Both the position numbers and the translations under genes were made by a program. The notes under the pieces are model-generated. The model saw only the letters and a list, made by a program, of their open reading frames with translations, searched no databases and had not been told where the DNA came from. A stretch of 64,000 nt of DNA from a virus. The stretch covers positions 17,506 through 81,505 of the IMG/VR virus record IMGVR_UViG_3300005253_000051. One strand, written 5' to 3'. Below are positions 49,270 to 57,426 of the stretch, piece by piece; position 1 is the stretch's first letter, and the number at the start of each line of letters is the position of its first letter.

Positions 49270-49587
49270 ATGAACTTTTTGCAGGTCATCTACTTCTATC
49301 AGACCGGGTGTCCCGCTTGTGAAGAGATACGCCCCTTGTTGGACAAGGCCGTGGCGCACTACGCGCAATGTGGCGTCGTGGTTCGCTACGTGGACGTGCA
49401 CCACGAAGGGCTTACTGCCGACACGATGCAGGTCCAGGAAACGCCCACGGTCATCGGCACACGCAACCATTCGCCGGTCACTCGCATGATCGGCGCCCAG
49501 AACGCAGATCAACGACTCGGACAGTTATTCACTGAACTACTCAGCGGCGGCTCGTGCGCGGTCCAGCCATGGCGGGGAGACGTGTAG
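49270..49587 (+). CDS. Thioredoxin-like protein
   Basis: 105 residues; IYFYQTGCPACEEIRPLLDK holds the CPAC redox site after a beta strand, and cis-Pro appears in QETPTVIG, as in thioredoxin folds. Likely a thiol-disulfide oxidoreductase or host-redox interactor. Relevant given the many Cys-rich virus proteins. Starts at the stop of the coiled-coil gene. Confidence 0.8.
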   Translation: MNFLQVIYFYQTGCPACEEIRPLLDKAVAHYAQCGVVVRYVDVHHEGLTADTMQVQETPTVIGTRNHSPVTRMIGAQNADQRLGQLFTELLSGGSCAVQPWRGDV

Positions 49588-49589
49588 AA

Positions 49590-49778
49590 ATGGTCAAGAA
49601 GGTAGAGATCAAAATCGAGCTTGATGGGGGATCGATCTCGATCGACTGCGAGAATCCCAAGGTTATTTTTTCTGCCTGGGATTCAGAATATTTGGGACGT
49701 ATTGTTTTCTCTTTGGTACAGGAGATACAAAGGCACAAAGAGAACGCCGAGGCAAAATCTCGGTCGGAGCGCCGATGA
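49590..49778 (+). CDS. Hypothetical protein, 62 aa
   Basis: MVKKVEIKIELDGGSISIDC, then IVFSLVQEIQRHKENAEAK. ATG at 49590 follows GGGGAGA. Coupled by ATGA to the RiPP-like gene. Function unknown. Confidence 0.55.
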   Translation: MVKKVEIKIELDGGSISIDCENPKVIFSAWDSEYLGRIVFSLVQEIQRHKENAEAKSRSERR

Positions 49779-49948
49779 AACGCAAACGCAAACTCAAACT
49801 GTCTAGACTCACCGTTCGTCAACTCGATCGTGTTCGAGCCGGCGGCGGCAGCTTCATCACGCTGTGGTCTGTCATTTGTTCGGGGGGGCGTACTTGCTAC
49901 CGCTTCACCTGGTGTGGCCCTTGTTCTGATCCCGCTCTTGGGTGTTGA
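49775..49948 (+). CDS. RiPP-precursor-like peptide B (double-glycine leader, Cys-rich core)
   Basis: 57 residues, too short for routine gene finding. KLKLSRLTVRQLDRVRAGGG leader, then TLWSVICS and TCYRFTWCGPCSDPALGC. Shares most residues with peptide A (28784-28981), with the same cysteine spacing; nucleotide differences are largely at third codon positions, which suggests selection on the protein. ATGA overlap with the upstream gene. No modification enzyme nearby; host enzymes or a different role would be needed. Confidence 0.6.
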   Translation: MKRKRKLKLSRLTVRQLDRVRAGGGSFITLWSVICSGGRTCYRFTWCGPCSDPALGC

Positions 49949-49949
49949 G

Positions 49950-50459
49950 CTACTTCCGTTTCCCGTAGCCCTGTGCGACCGCAATGACCGGGGTGATGAC
50001 GGGGAAGAAGCTGCCCAGCGCGAACCAGACGAGCGCCCAACCGACGCTATTGTTGCGCTTGTAACCGTGGTACGCGCTCACGGCGCCCGAAGCGGTGCTC
50101 AGGATTCCCCACGCCCAGGCGTACTTTTTGTAGTAGGGGTAGAGGCCGTTCGCTTTTCCTTTCGATAGCGCTAGGGCGTCTCCGACAACCCTAGCGTCAC
50201 CACCCGCGGCAATGATCACCGCTGCTAGTTTTTCTTGCGTAGGTCTGTCGTATTGACGAAATACCTCTGCTAACCCAGACATTTGGAGCGAAAACGTCGC
50301 CATCTGTTCGGCGAGTTGGACTGCCGTCGCCGTGATTTGTTCGTCCGACAAAACCGCGCCCAGAGTCGCCATCTCGCGAACCGACAGGGTGCCAAGAGAC
50401 GGCATGTCGCGAACGGACAAGGTACCGAGACCGGGACCGGATGTGTTCAGGGTCATCAT
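49950..50459 (-). CDS. Membrane protein with GTLSVRDMP repeats
   Basis: 169 residues. The N terminus has LGTLSVRDMP and again LGTLSVREMA; the same motif recurs in the 60190-60873 protein. A helical middle, then a C-terminal hydrophobic region (WALVWFALGSFFPVITPVIA) and GYGKRK. Probable virion membrane protein. Confidence 0.6.
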   Translation of the reverse strand: MMTLNTSGPGLGTLSVRDMPSLGTLSVREMATLGAVLSDEQITATAVQLAEQMATFSLQMSGLAEVFRQYDRPTQEKLAAVIIAAGGDARVVGDALALSKGKANGLYPYYKKYAWAWGILSTASGAVSAYHGYKRNNSVGWALVWFALGSFFPVITPVIAVAQGYGKRK

Positions 50460-50471
50460 GATCGATTTCTC

Positions 50472-50960
50472 CTAATGGCGGCGGCTGTACCAGTAGCCGC
50501 CAGCGACAGTTACTCCGGCCCCGAGCGTAAGCGCGACGATCCAACCCCAAGGGGTTTTTTTCGCGGCGATGCGTTTGTAGGCATCCCAGTGAGAAAGGAG
50601 CGCACGGGTCTCGTTGACGACTACGAAGAGGGAGCTAAGATCAATACCGATTTGCGGGTAGGCTCCCTGCTTGGTCATCGCGGCGATACCGGCACCGGTT
50701 GTAGGTTTAGAGATTAGGATGAGCGACGTAACGGCGTTGTCGAATCGCTCCGCTTCGGTTTTGGATATCGGGATGTAGTTCTCAGGCGAGTCACCAGGGA
50801 AGAGCCATCCTTCGACGGGACCCAGCAACTCGGGGGAGTATAGGGCCTTGAGCCCCTTGCCCTCGTTGATGAGCCTTTGAAACATGACCAGGAATGCGCG
50901 CACGACGCTCTCGGCGGCGGGGCCTGCCATGGAAGGGGGGGCACTAAGAAAGCTCAGCAT
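50472..50960 (-). CDS. Tail-anchored membrane protein, 162 aa
   Basis: Helical N-terminal region, then at the C terminus KKTPWGWIVALTLGAGVT and a Gly-rich membrane span ending YWYSRRH. Same anchor plan as several right-arm proteins. Probable virion or assembly membrane protein. Confidence 0.6.
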   Translation of the reverse strand: MLSFLSAPPSMAGPAAESVVRAFLVMFQRLINEGKGLKALYSPELLGPVEGWLFPGDSPENYIPISKTEAERFDNAVTSLILISKPTTGAGIAAMTKQGAYPQIGIDLSSLFVVVNETRALLSHWDAYKRIAAKKTPWGWIVALTLGAGVTVAGGYWYSRRH

Positions 50961-50964
50961 GGGT

Positions 50965-51279
50965 TTAGATTTCCTTCGTTGCTACATCGAATACGAGAAC
51001 CATAGCTAAAATCGCGGCGGTACCAAGTAGGAGAGGAGGCAAGATCCCCCATCCAAACCCGCGGCCAGCACCGCGGCCAGCGGTCTCTGCGACCGCCTCG
51101 ACGGTTGTCGAGAGTCGTTGAGGAAGCGTGTCAAGCACAGTGACTGCTCGATCCGCAATGGCGACGCCGGATTTGGCGGCTTCACTGAGCACTAGAGCAA
51201 CCTGGAGGAGATCAGCGCCGGTGATGTCGAGCTGTCCCAGAGTGCCTCCGAACGGCACTACGTGTGACGACGTGAGCAC
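50965..51279 (-). CDS. Membrane protein, 104 aa
   Basis: FGGTLGQLDITGADLLQVAL at the N terminus, a Gly-rich hinge (GRGAGRGFGWG), then one membrane helix (PPLLLGTAAILAMVLVFDVA). Probably in one leftward operon with its two neighbours. Confidence 0.55.
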   Translation of the reverse strand: MLTSSHVVPFGGTLGQLDITGADLLQVALVLSEAAKSGVAIADRAVTVLDTLPQRLSTTVEAVAETAGRGAGRGFGWGILPPLLLGTAAILAMVLVFDVATKEI

Positions 51280-51282
51280 AGG

Positions 51283-51591
51283 TCATTTCCACGAGCAGCG
51301 GGCAGTTTTGGCGAGTCGCTTGGCTTTGTTGGCGGCGGCGCGGTATTTGCGGGCGGCGCTTGGTTTGCCGGCGCGCTCGGCTACATCAGCCATTTGTTCC
51401 CCGCGGCGGAAGGCAGATAGGAGTCCCATACAGTCGGGCACGCACGGGCCACGATAAGCCATGACCGGAAATTTCAGCTTGCCAGGCATCAGAAAGGCCC
51501 TGGTTCCGCAGCGCTTTCTCAGATCGCGGCGCTGAAATTTGCCTCGTGGCATCCGCTTAGACCAGCCTATTCGGGTTACTCGTCGTGCCAT
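51283..51591 (-). CDS. Basic Cys-containing protein, ~102 aa
   Basis: Start uncertain: MARRVTRIGWSKRMPRGKF at 51591. Strongly basic (SAARKYRAAANKAKRLAKTA) with six cysteines, including GPCVPDCMG. Similar in character to the other basic core-type proteins; likely DNA- or capsid-binding. Confidence 0.5.
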   Translation of the reverse strand: MARRVTRIGWSKRMPRGKFQRRDLRKRCGTRAFLMPGKLKFPVMAYRGPCVPDCMGLLSAFRRGEQMADVAERAGKPSAARKYRAAANKAKRLAKTARCSWK

Positions 51592-51680
51592 AACTGTGGA
51601 CGATACCATTGAAATCGTTGTACTACTAATGTAGGGCACCGCCCCAGAACCCGGATCGGGTGTAAGATCGGAGAAATCTC

Positions 51681-52574
51681 ATGCTATTTGCTGGAGTATT
51701 CGGAGTAGCACCCGGCGCCCCGACCACACCGGATGGTCTGCGCCCCGGCACGCTGGTTGTTTTGGAGCCTGGTCTTCCTCCCATTCGGCCGCCGAATTAT
51801 CGTCAACTGGCACGAGAGGAAGCGGCACGCGCTCGTGCTGCGTACGATTCTGCGTTGACGAAAGCATTTGCGACTGGAGAACAAGCAGTTAGGTCGGGCG
51901 GAACCGATATTTCCAATGCTTCGGCTGCTGAAGCCGTGGCGGTGGCGCAAGAGGTTCTTTCGTTCGTAGTGAGCGCCGAACAAGCGGCAGCAGCACCCGT
52001 AGTGAATCAAGCCGCCTACGAGAAAGCCAAGGCGCAAGCAAGTGTTGCTGTCCAGAAAAAGAACCGCGTCGATGTACTTTTCGCGATCGCGAAGTCTGAT
52101 GCAGATACGGCCGTCGCTGTCATGAAACTTCGCGTAGACGCCGAGGGCGCAGCTACGAGCGCTGAAGGTAGCGCTGCGGTTGCAAAAACAGCTGCGGGGG
52201 CGGCACAAGACGACGCCAGGATTGCTCTCACGATTCGAGCTGAGACAGCAGCCACCGAGGCCGTCGAGTTTTCAGTAGCGGCAGAAAAAGCAGCTATTGA
52301 GGCTAGAAATTCATCGAATACAGCAACGGCTACCCACTACACCAATGTTGTCCCAATTCAGGTAGCTTCTGCGACCGCAGTCGCGCTCTCGAAAACCGCC
52401 GAGGTGTACGCCATGAAAGCCCGGCTATCGGCGGACGTGGCCGCGGAGGAAGCAGGCAAGGGCTCGCCTCCGAGTGATCTTGACAAGTGGTATACGAAAC
52501 CTTGGGTCTGGGCTGTGATCGGTGGCGGCGTTTTGGTGGTCGGCGGCGGCTCATATTTTGTTTTTCGTCGATAA
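51681..52574 (+). CDS. Ala-rich tail-anchored protein, 297 aa
   Basis: Pro-rich start (GLPPIRPPNYRQ), then ~200 residues of Ala-rich alpha-helix (spectrin-like composition), ending KWYTKPWVWAVIGGG, a membrane span and FRR. The first of a run of rightward genes with this C-terminal anchor. Likely virion-membrane rod or spike. Confidence 0.6.
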   Translation: MLFAGVFGVAPGAPTTPDGLRPGTLVVLEPGLPPIRPPNYRQLAREEAARARAAYDSALTKAFATGEQAVRSGGTDISNASAAEAVAVAQEVLSFVVSAEQAAAAPVVNQAAYEKAKAQASVAVQKKNRVDVLFAIAKSDADTAVAVMKLRVDAEGAATSAEGSAAVAKTAAGAAQDDARIALTIRAETAATEAVEFSVAAEKAAIEARNSSNTATATHYTNVVPIQVASATAVALSKTAEVYAMKARLSADVAAEEAGKGSPPSDLDKWYTKPWVWAVIGGGVLVVGGGSYFVFRR

Positions 52575-52588
52575 CTGAGGGATAGAAC

Positions 52589-52948
52589 ATGCTCTACGGA
52601 AACAACTACGGTTTGAGTGTATCGCCATTCGGGGTCGAACAACCTCCTCCAGCGCCTCCGCCTCTGATTCCGCATGAGCGTCAAAGGTTGCAAGGGCTAC
52701 CAAGTCTCAGGGGTTTTGGTCAAGCCGATGAAGTGACGGCCGGGGTCCAGACGGCAATCGCGAAGGGCAAGGTCAAACAGATCGCGGTGGTGGATACAAA
52801 ACCAGCCACGATTTTGGTCATGTCGTTCTCTCAGTTCAAAAAAGAGTTTCTCAAAGCTTGGTACGCCAAGTGGTGGGTGTGGGCGATTGCCGGCAGCGTT
52901 GTTGCCGCGGGCGGCGGCACCTACTTGTACATGCGGAGGCGGCGATGA
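52589..52948 (+). CDS. Tail-anchored protein, 119 aa
   Basis: Pro-rich N terminus (PPPAPPPLIPHERQ), a small folded centre, then AKWWVWAIAGSVVAAGG and YLYMRRRR. The anchor closely parallels the previous protein. ATGA overlap with the next gene. Confidence 0.6.
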   Translation: MLYGNNYGLSVSPFGVEQPPPAPPPLIPHERQRLQGLPSLRGFGQADEVTAGVQTAIAKGKVKQIAVVDTKPATILVMSFSQFKKEFLKAWYAKWWVWAIAGSVVAAGGGTYLYMRRRR

Positions 52949-53646
52949 TTCTGGGATCAGAACTGGGGAATTTCGGGCGCACCAAAAAAGAGTGGGAATC
53001 GTACCGAGCTGGGTTGAGCCAGGCAAAGCGGAACATCCTCGACTTGAAAAGAGCGCTTTTCTTTATTTCAGCGCAGACGGGCGAAGGCAAGTTCAATCCA
53101 CAGTTTACTGAGAACGAGTACGATCTAGACGCCGAGTTTAGTCTCGATTTGACCCATGCCATCGTCGAGCTAGCCGATGCGGTCTTGAAAAAGATCGGCG
53201 TCACCGACGAAGTGCCTGGGCTCAACACGTTGCTCAGCATCGCATCGCATCGCGCTGTTGTGGCCGGCTTATATTCGGCTCAAAAAAGCGAGATCGATGG
53301 GTACATTCAACGGCTCGCCAACTCAGTCACCGGGTACACCAACAAGGTGCTCAACTTTATCGACGACGTTCGAGACAGAGTTGGGAACTGGACCGGCAAA
53401 TTGAGCATTGCTGATTTGAAAGCTGTCTTTTATTTCATCATCAAGGGTGGTTCGGTGCCGCCTGTTCCAAGTTTGGGCGAGCGTGGACCCACGGTTCCGG
53501 CCCCGTTGCCTTGGGTGACCGTGACACCTAAGTTCCCTGGACTGTTGCCGGTTAGCCCTGAGCGGGTAGTAGTAGGTTATCCAGTGGATTCTTTCACGGT
53601 CCACGATCCAGCGATCAACAAGTGGCGAGTGTTCGTCCGCGCTTAG
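52945..53646 (+). CDS. Hypothetical assembly/virion protein, 233 aa, with C-terminal FTVHDP motif
   Basis: ATG at 52945 by ATGA overlap. Helical first two-thirds (GLSQAKRNILDLKRALFFIS), a Pro-rich linker, then C-terminal DSFTVHDPAINKWRVFVR, a variant of the motif ending the next two proteins. The series suggests a shared sorting or docking tail. Confidence 0.6.
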   Translation: MILGSELGNFGRTKKEWESYRAGLSQAKRNILDLKRALFFISAQTGEGKFNPQFTENEYDLDAEFSLDLTHAIVELADAVLKKIGVTDEVPGLNTLLSIASHRAVVAGLYSAQKSEIDGYIQRLANSVTGYTNKVLNFIDDVRDRVGNWTGKLSIADLKAVFYFIIKGGSVPPVPSLGERGPTVPAPLPWVTVTPKFPGLLPVSPERVVVGYPVDSFTVHDPAINKWRVFVRA

Positions 53647-53652
53647 GGCCCT

Positions 53653-54267
53653 GTGTCGGCGACTGTTTCTACGCTTCAGAAAGCGCTCACGGAGGTGAGT
53701 CGCTGGATGCAGCGCGGCGAGTACAACCCCGGGCGCACCGACGGTACGGTGGACATCTGGACGGCGAACGCAGTGCTAAACGTGATCGCTGATGCGCTTG
53801 AAAAGATTCCCAAGTTCAAGGATCTGATCGATGGGCTCGGCATTGCCTGGGACTTGTTGACATCGCGAACTGGGATTTTAACTGCGTGGATCGCATTTGA
53901 GGGGCAGATCATAACCGCGATCGACCATATTGCTGATGCTCTCGCGCCGCTTTTGAAGGGCATCGTCGAAGTGCTCACGCGGATGCGCCAGGAAATGAAT
54001 AATTTCGACGTCGAGCTTTCTCTTGACGACATCGTGCGCGCGGCCAAATACGTGCTCGGGATGCTGAGCGCGCCGCCAGCGCCGTCCGAGCTAGTGGAGG
54101 AAGAACCGATAGTCGTAGGACCACCCGGAACCGCACAGCCCGACGAGATTTCGAAGCAAGTCCGAGAACAGTTGGCTAAAAAACTCAAAGTCGAGCTGTT
54201 CCCTGAGACGGCGTTCGCTGTCTACAATCCTACCCAGAAGAGCTACCACGTTCTGGTGTCCGCATGA
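53653..54267 (+). CDS. Peptidoglycan-binding-like protein, 204 aa, with FAVYNP tail
   Basis: GTG start. LQKALTEVSRWMQRGEYNPG and TDGTVDIWTANAV resemble a PG-binding repeat (LQ...L, G-x-DG, T-x-x-AV). A helical middle and C-terminal TAFAVYNPTQKSYHVLVSA follow. Could bind the cell wall during entry or exit. Confidence 0.55.
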   Translation: MSATVSTLQKALTEVSRWMQRGEYNPGRTDGTVDIWTANAVLNVIADALEKIPKFKDLIDGLGIAWDLLTSRTGILTAWIAFEGQIITAIDHIADALAPLLKGIVEVLTRMRQEMNNFDVELSLDDIVRAAKYVLGMLSAPPAPSELVEEEPIVVGPPGTAQPDEISKQVREQLAKKLKVELFPETAFAVYNPTQKSYHVLVSA

Positions 54268-55229
54268 GACCCATGGTCACGACCATGACGCTGCCTACGG
54301 GCGTGGTGGTAAAGGTCGAATCACCTAACGCTGTTGTCCGGGGCACGTTCACAGCTTTCGGCAAAACTATTATCAACCCAACGCTCTTTGTTCCATTTTT
54401 GCGTCTTACAGGCGCGATGGAAGAAGGCACCGCGGATCGACAAGAATGGGATCACACCTGGGATCGAACGATCATCAAACGCAACGAAGCGTGTGTGACC
54501 GGCAATGATCAACGCTGTCGAACGTACGAGGTAATACTCGACGGTCTCACCAAAGGCGTGATCCCGTTTGCTCGTTTCACGAATATGTCGGATGGCCGAT
54601 GGTGGGGGAAGTTTTACGATGCGAGCGTTGACACAGTGACGGTTCGACCGTCTCCGACAGAAAAACTCATCAACCTGATCAGCACTTCATCGTCGGCAAC
54701 ATTTCAGGGTGTACTCGGTGACGTTGGCAGTTGGATCTCAGATACGGTGTCGGACATCGGAAGCGCCATCGTCGAGTTTGCAAACCAGGCATGGGATATT
54801 CTTGAAGACGGCATTGAAGCCGCTTGGGAATTTCTCAAAGACGTGCTGGCAGCGCTCCTGGATATCTGCGATCGACTCAAAAAGTACTTGCCGCCGGGGG
54901 AGAAAAAGGACGTTGCTCTCGCTGCGTTGTCGGTGGTGGCGCCTGGCGTTGGATCGACAGTGGCCGGCGCTATCGCGTTGGCCGAGAAGATTTGCAACGC
55001 AATCGCGGTGATTGCGTTTGCTACGCAAGGGCCATTGCCTCCACCCCCGCTGAATCCTCAAGGACGCCAAGATGCTGAAGATGAGGACAAATTCATCAGG
55101 ATGGTTTCGGTAGTGATGGAGGTTAGGCCGCCCGTCGAACCTGAGCCTGAGCGGGTGGTGTATCCTCCAGGGAGTTTCAGCGTCTACAATCCGTACACTC
55201 AGCGTTATCACATCTTGGTAGATCTATGA
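54264..55229 (+). CDS. Hypothetical virion protein, 321 aa, with FSVYNP tail
   Basis: N-terminal beta domain (~1-130, LPTGVVVKVESPNAVVRG), amphipathic helices (WDILEDGIEAAWEFLKDVLA), a hydrophobic stretch and Pro-rich linker, ending GSFSVYNPYTQRYHILVDL. Possibly a membrane-active entry protein. GTG/ATG coupling: its start overlaps the previous stop by 4 bp. Confidence 0.6.
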   Translation: MRPMVTTMTLPTGVVVKVESPNAVVRGTFTAFGKTIINPTLFVPFLRLTGAMEEGTADRQEWDHTWDRTIIKRNEACVTGNDQRCRTYEVILDGLTKGVIPFARFTNMSDGRWWGKFYDASVDTVTVRPSPTEKLINLISTSSSATFQGVLGDVGSWISDTVSDIGSAIVEFANQAWDILEDGIEAAWEFLKDVLAALLDICDRLKKYLPPGEKKDVALAALSVVAPGVGSTVAGAIALAEKICNAIAVIAFATQGPLPPPPLNPQGRQDAEDEDKFIRMVSVVMEVRPPVEPEPERVVYPPGSFSVYNPYTQRYHILVDL

Positions 55230-55318
55230 GCAAGTATGTCCTTCAGGGAGCCAATGGCAGCGAGATGCCTTCAAAATCTCGACTCTGTCTACAATCCAGT
55301 GCTATCACACGGATCTAG
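55226..55318 (+). pseudogene. Decayed copy of the SVYNP tail region
   Basis: After the 54264 gene, the shared strings GTCTACAATCC, TATCACA and GATCTA reappear in order but with deletions; in one frame DSVYNPVLSHGS is readable. A 30-codon open frame from ATG 55226 is in a different frame. This looks like a broken duplicate of the previous gene's 3' end. Confidence 0.45.
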
Positions 55319-55374
55319 ACGCCGACTGTGTTCTTGGTCTAAGCTAAGTCCTATACCTCCAAGGAGAAACCCTC

Positions 55375-55770
55375 ATGTTGCAAGCAGCTTACACGCAGTA
55401 CTCAGATCCGTCGGTGCCGCCCCAGGCGATTCCGCACAACATTCCGCAGACCCCGTGGTCGCAGTTGTATCGATCGGCTCCGGGTGCGCAGATTCCATCC
55501 ACGATGCTTCCCCAGCTCAGTGGTCCGTCTCCGATTCAGTTTCAGGGCGCGCTCGGCCAGCCGACCCGCGGAGGCGTGACTCTTGTCGGTCTTGGTCAAG
55601 AGCCGGCGATCGGTCCCAAGACGTTGCTCTTGCTCAATGCGGTCATCGCGGCCGGAGTGGGCGTGGCTCTGGCGTACACCATGCAAAGCGATCGGCCAGC
55701 TTTGTGGACCGCCGCTCTGTTCGGTAGTGTATCGGTGGCCAGTGGTGCTCTCTGGATGAGCGCGAAGTAG
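55375..55770 (+). CDS. Membrane protein, 131 aa
   Basis: Preceded by AAGGAGAAACCCTC. Pro/Gln/Ser-rich N terminus (SQLYRSAPGAQIPS), then two hydrophobic C-terminal spans (LLLLNAVIAAGVGVALAY and ALFGSVSVASGALWM). Probable virion membrane protein. Confidence 0.6.
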   Translation: MLQAAYTQYSDPSVPPQAIPHNIPQTPWSQLYRSAPGAQIPSTMLPQLSGPSPIQFQGALGQPTRGGVTLVGLGQEPAIGPKTLLLLNAVIAAGVGVALAYTMQSDRPALWTAALFGSVSVASGALWMSAK

Positions 55771-55771
55771 G

Positions 55772-56062
55772 ATGTTGGTCGCGGTTCCCCTCGGAGGTTT
55801 TCGAGAGGACGCCATCGATGTCCTCTCGATAGTAGTCGGTGATGCTCAAGCCCAGAACTTCGTTTCTGGGCTTGAGCGACATATTCGAGCAGAGGCAAAA
55901 AGGGGTGCGGAGCAAGCCGCCCCGACGATCGAGGCAAGAGTACGTAAAGCCGCCAAAGACGCGGTGAAACCGTACGTGATTGCGTCCTTGATCATCGGTG
56001 GTCTCGGTGCGGTTGTCGGAGGTTGGGCGCTCGTTCGCTCGTACAGTCGGTACAGGAGATGA
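55772..56062 (+). CDS. Tail-anchored protein, 96 aa
   Basis: Helical N-terminal two-thirds, then PYVIASLIIGGLGAVVGGWA and RSYSRYRR. Same anchor-plus-Arg layout as others. One base separates it from the previous stop. Confidence 0.6.
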   Translation: MLVAVPLGGFREDAIDVLSIVVGDAQAQNFVSGLERHIRAEAKRGAEQAAPTIEARVRKAAKDAVKPYVIASLIIGGLGAVVGGWALVRSYSRYRR

Positions 56063-56063
56063 C

Positions 56064-56648
56064 ATGATCCATGCAGACATGAGGGGATACGTAGGGGTCG
56101 CTCCTGGAACGACGACGTTCACTCTGGGCAAACCGCCGCTGTACGCGCGGATGCCGCAACATCCGACGCAGGCGTGGCTCATCCCACAGGACGCCTACAG
56201 CCAGCAGCAGAAGATCGCTGTTCCGCCGAACCAGATGATCCCGCGCGAAGGCGCGCATATTCCGATCCCGGCGTACCCGACCCAAGCGTATGTGGACTGG
56301 CCGATGGTCAACGACCGGGTGCGGATGGCGATTCCGCCGAACCAGCACTACGTCGGCCCGCAGACGATCAAGGTTCACGTGCCGCCGGTACAGCACACGT
56401 TCGGCCCTTTTCCGAACGACTACATGCTGTCGAAGATCAGTCCGTACCGCGGAGGGTATTTGCCCTATTTCAAGGGCTGGATTTCGGGTCTCGACAAAGA
56501 CGGCAAGTTGGTCACGATTTTCACCCTCGCCGGGCCCGAAGAGGAAGAGAAGGCTGCGAAGCGCTGGGGACGTGCGGCGGGGATCGTGGTTCTTCTAGGA
56601 ATCACCGCGACGGCGGCAGCTGTTGCGATTGCTTGTTTGGCAAAGTGA
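56064..56648 (+). CDS. Pro-rich membrane protein with GYVGVAPGTTT motif, 194 aa
   Basis: Start at 56064 (MIHADMRGYVGVAPGTTTF), after the previous stop and AGGAGATG. The 11-residue motif is shared with the start of the capsid-type protein at 60920. Three HxPxQA/IPPNQ-like repeats (IAVPPNQMIPREG, MAIPPNQHYVGPQ, VHVPPVQHTFGP), then a C-terminal membrane helix (AGIVVLLGITATAAAVAIA). Possibly links membrane and capsid. Confidence 0.6.
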   Translation: MIHADMRGYVGVAPGTTTFTLGKPPLYARMPQHPTQAWLIPQDAYSQQQKIAVPPNQMIPREGAHIPIPAYPTQAYVDWPMVNDRVRMAIPPNQHYVGPQTIKVHVPPVQHTFGPFPNDYMLSKISPYRGGYLPYFKGWISGLDKDGKLVTIFTLAGPEEEEKAAKRWGRAAGIVVLLGITATAAAVAIACLAK

Positions 56649-56649
56649 G

Positions 56650-56826
56650 ATGTTGAATTCTTATCCACAGTTTTCTTGTAGTTGGTGCCGCTATCGATAT
56701 GGCATCGACCCCTACCTCTTCACGTACTGCAATTCATGCAGCCGCCGATTGGATCGAGCGCATCGTGAGCGTGTACACATGCGCGACGCAAGTGCTGCTG
56801 CGATTGCACGTTTGGCAGCAAAGTGA
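56650..56826 (+). CDS. Zinc-knuckle protein, 58 aa
   Basis: SCSWCRYRYGIDPYLFTYCN and SCSRRL give a CxxC...CxxC ribbon, then a basic helix. Overlaps the next gene by GTGA. Confidence 0.55.
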   Translation: MLNSYPQFSCSWCRYRYGIDPYLFTYCNSCSRRLDRAHRERVHMRDASAAAIARLAAK

Positions 56827-57008
56827 ATCGATCATTACAATGTCCACCATGCCCTCCGTGCTCACGGCAGCTAGAAAATCCAGGGGAGCACGCCGCTCGA
56901 AACTGGGCGATTTTGGCATCGGTTGTGAGTGTTTTGGCACTCGGTACTTCGACAGTGATCGGGGTCCTAGAGTTTCGTCGGCATAGGGCGAGGGAAAAAG
57001 AAAAGTGA
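56823..57008 (+). CDS. Small membrane protein with N-terminal CPPCPPC
   Basis: GTG start overlapping the previous stop. CPPCPPC, then one membrane span (WAILASVVSVLALGTSTVIG) and RRHRAREKEK. It might be a lysis protein of spanin/holin type or a redox-anchored virion peptide. Confidence 0.5.
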   Translation: MNRSLQCPPCPPCSRQLENPGEHAARNWAILASVVSVLALGTSTVIGVLEFRRHRAREKEK

Positions 57009-57256
57009 TCAACAAGGCCCCCGTTGATCGATTCACGTTGGCGCATGGGGGCGTCGGTGCTGTCTACGGGCTTGTTCGTTTTCCGTGGTGGGTTGCTCTC
57101 ACGCTCGGAGTCGGCTGGGAACTTGTCGAAATCGAACTAAAGAAACGAATACCGATCATTTTCCCGCACGCGAGCCAAGACACCCTACCGAATGCGACGA
57201 TAGACGTAATCGCGGTCATGATAGGATGGGTTGTCGGTCGGAAAATACGAGGATAA
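57005..57256 (+). CDS. Small membrane protein, 83 aa
   Basis: GTG start. Pattern HGGVGAVYGLVRFPWWVAL, LGVGWELVEIELKK, and DVIAVMIGWVVGR: three hydrophobic helices with conserved-looking His, Trp-Glu and Asp. Families with GWExxE are common in viruses but of unknown function; a holin role is possible. Confidence 0.55.
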   Translation: MINKAPVDRFTLAHGGVGAVYGLVRFPWWVALTLGVGWELVEIELKKRIPIIFPHASQDTLPNATIDVIAVMIGWVVGRKIRG

Positions 57257-57258
57257 AC

Positions 57259-57426
57259 ATGGCACAACGAAAATCGTGTCCACGGTATACGGTAGAGGCA
57301 GGGCGGATGATCTATCGCAACGGGGAACCGTTCATTGGTGTGACACGCGAGGGAAGTACGAGACCTGTTGATGCGGACGCGATGACGCGTAAAATTGCTC
57401 GTCATCTCAACAAGCAATGTAAATGA
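57259..57426 (+). CDS. Hypothetical protein, 55 aa
   Basis: ATG at 57259 with GGATAAAC before it: MAQRKSCPRYTVEAGRMIYR, ending RKIARHLNKQCK. Basic, two cysteines. ATGA-type overlap with the protease gene. Confidence 0.5.
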   Translation: MAQRKSCPRYTVEAGRMIYRNGEPFIGVTREGSTRPVDADAMTRKIARHLNKQCK

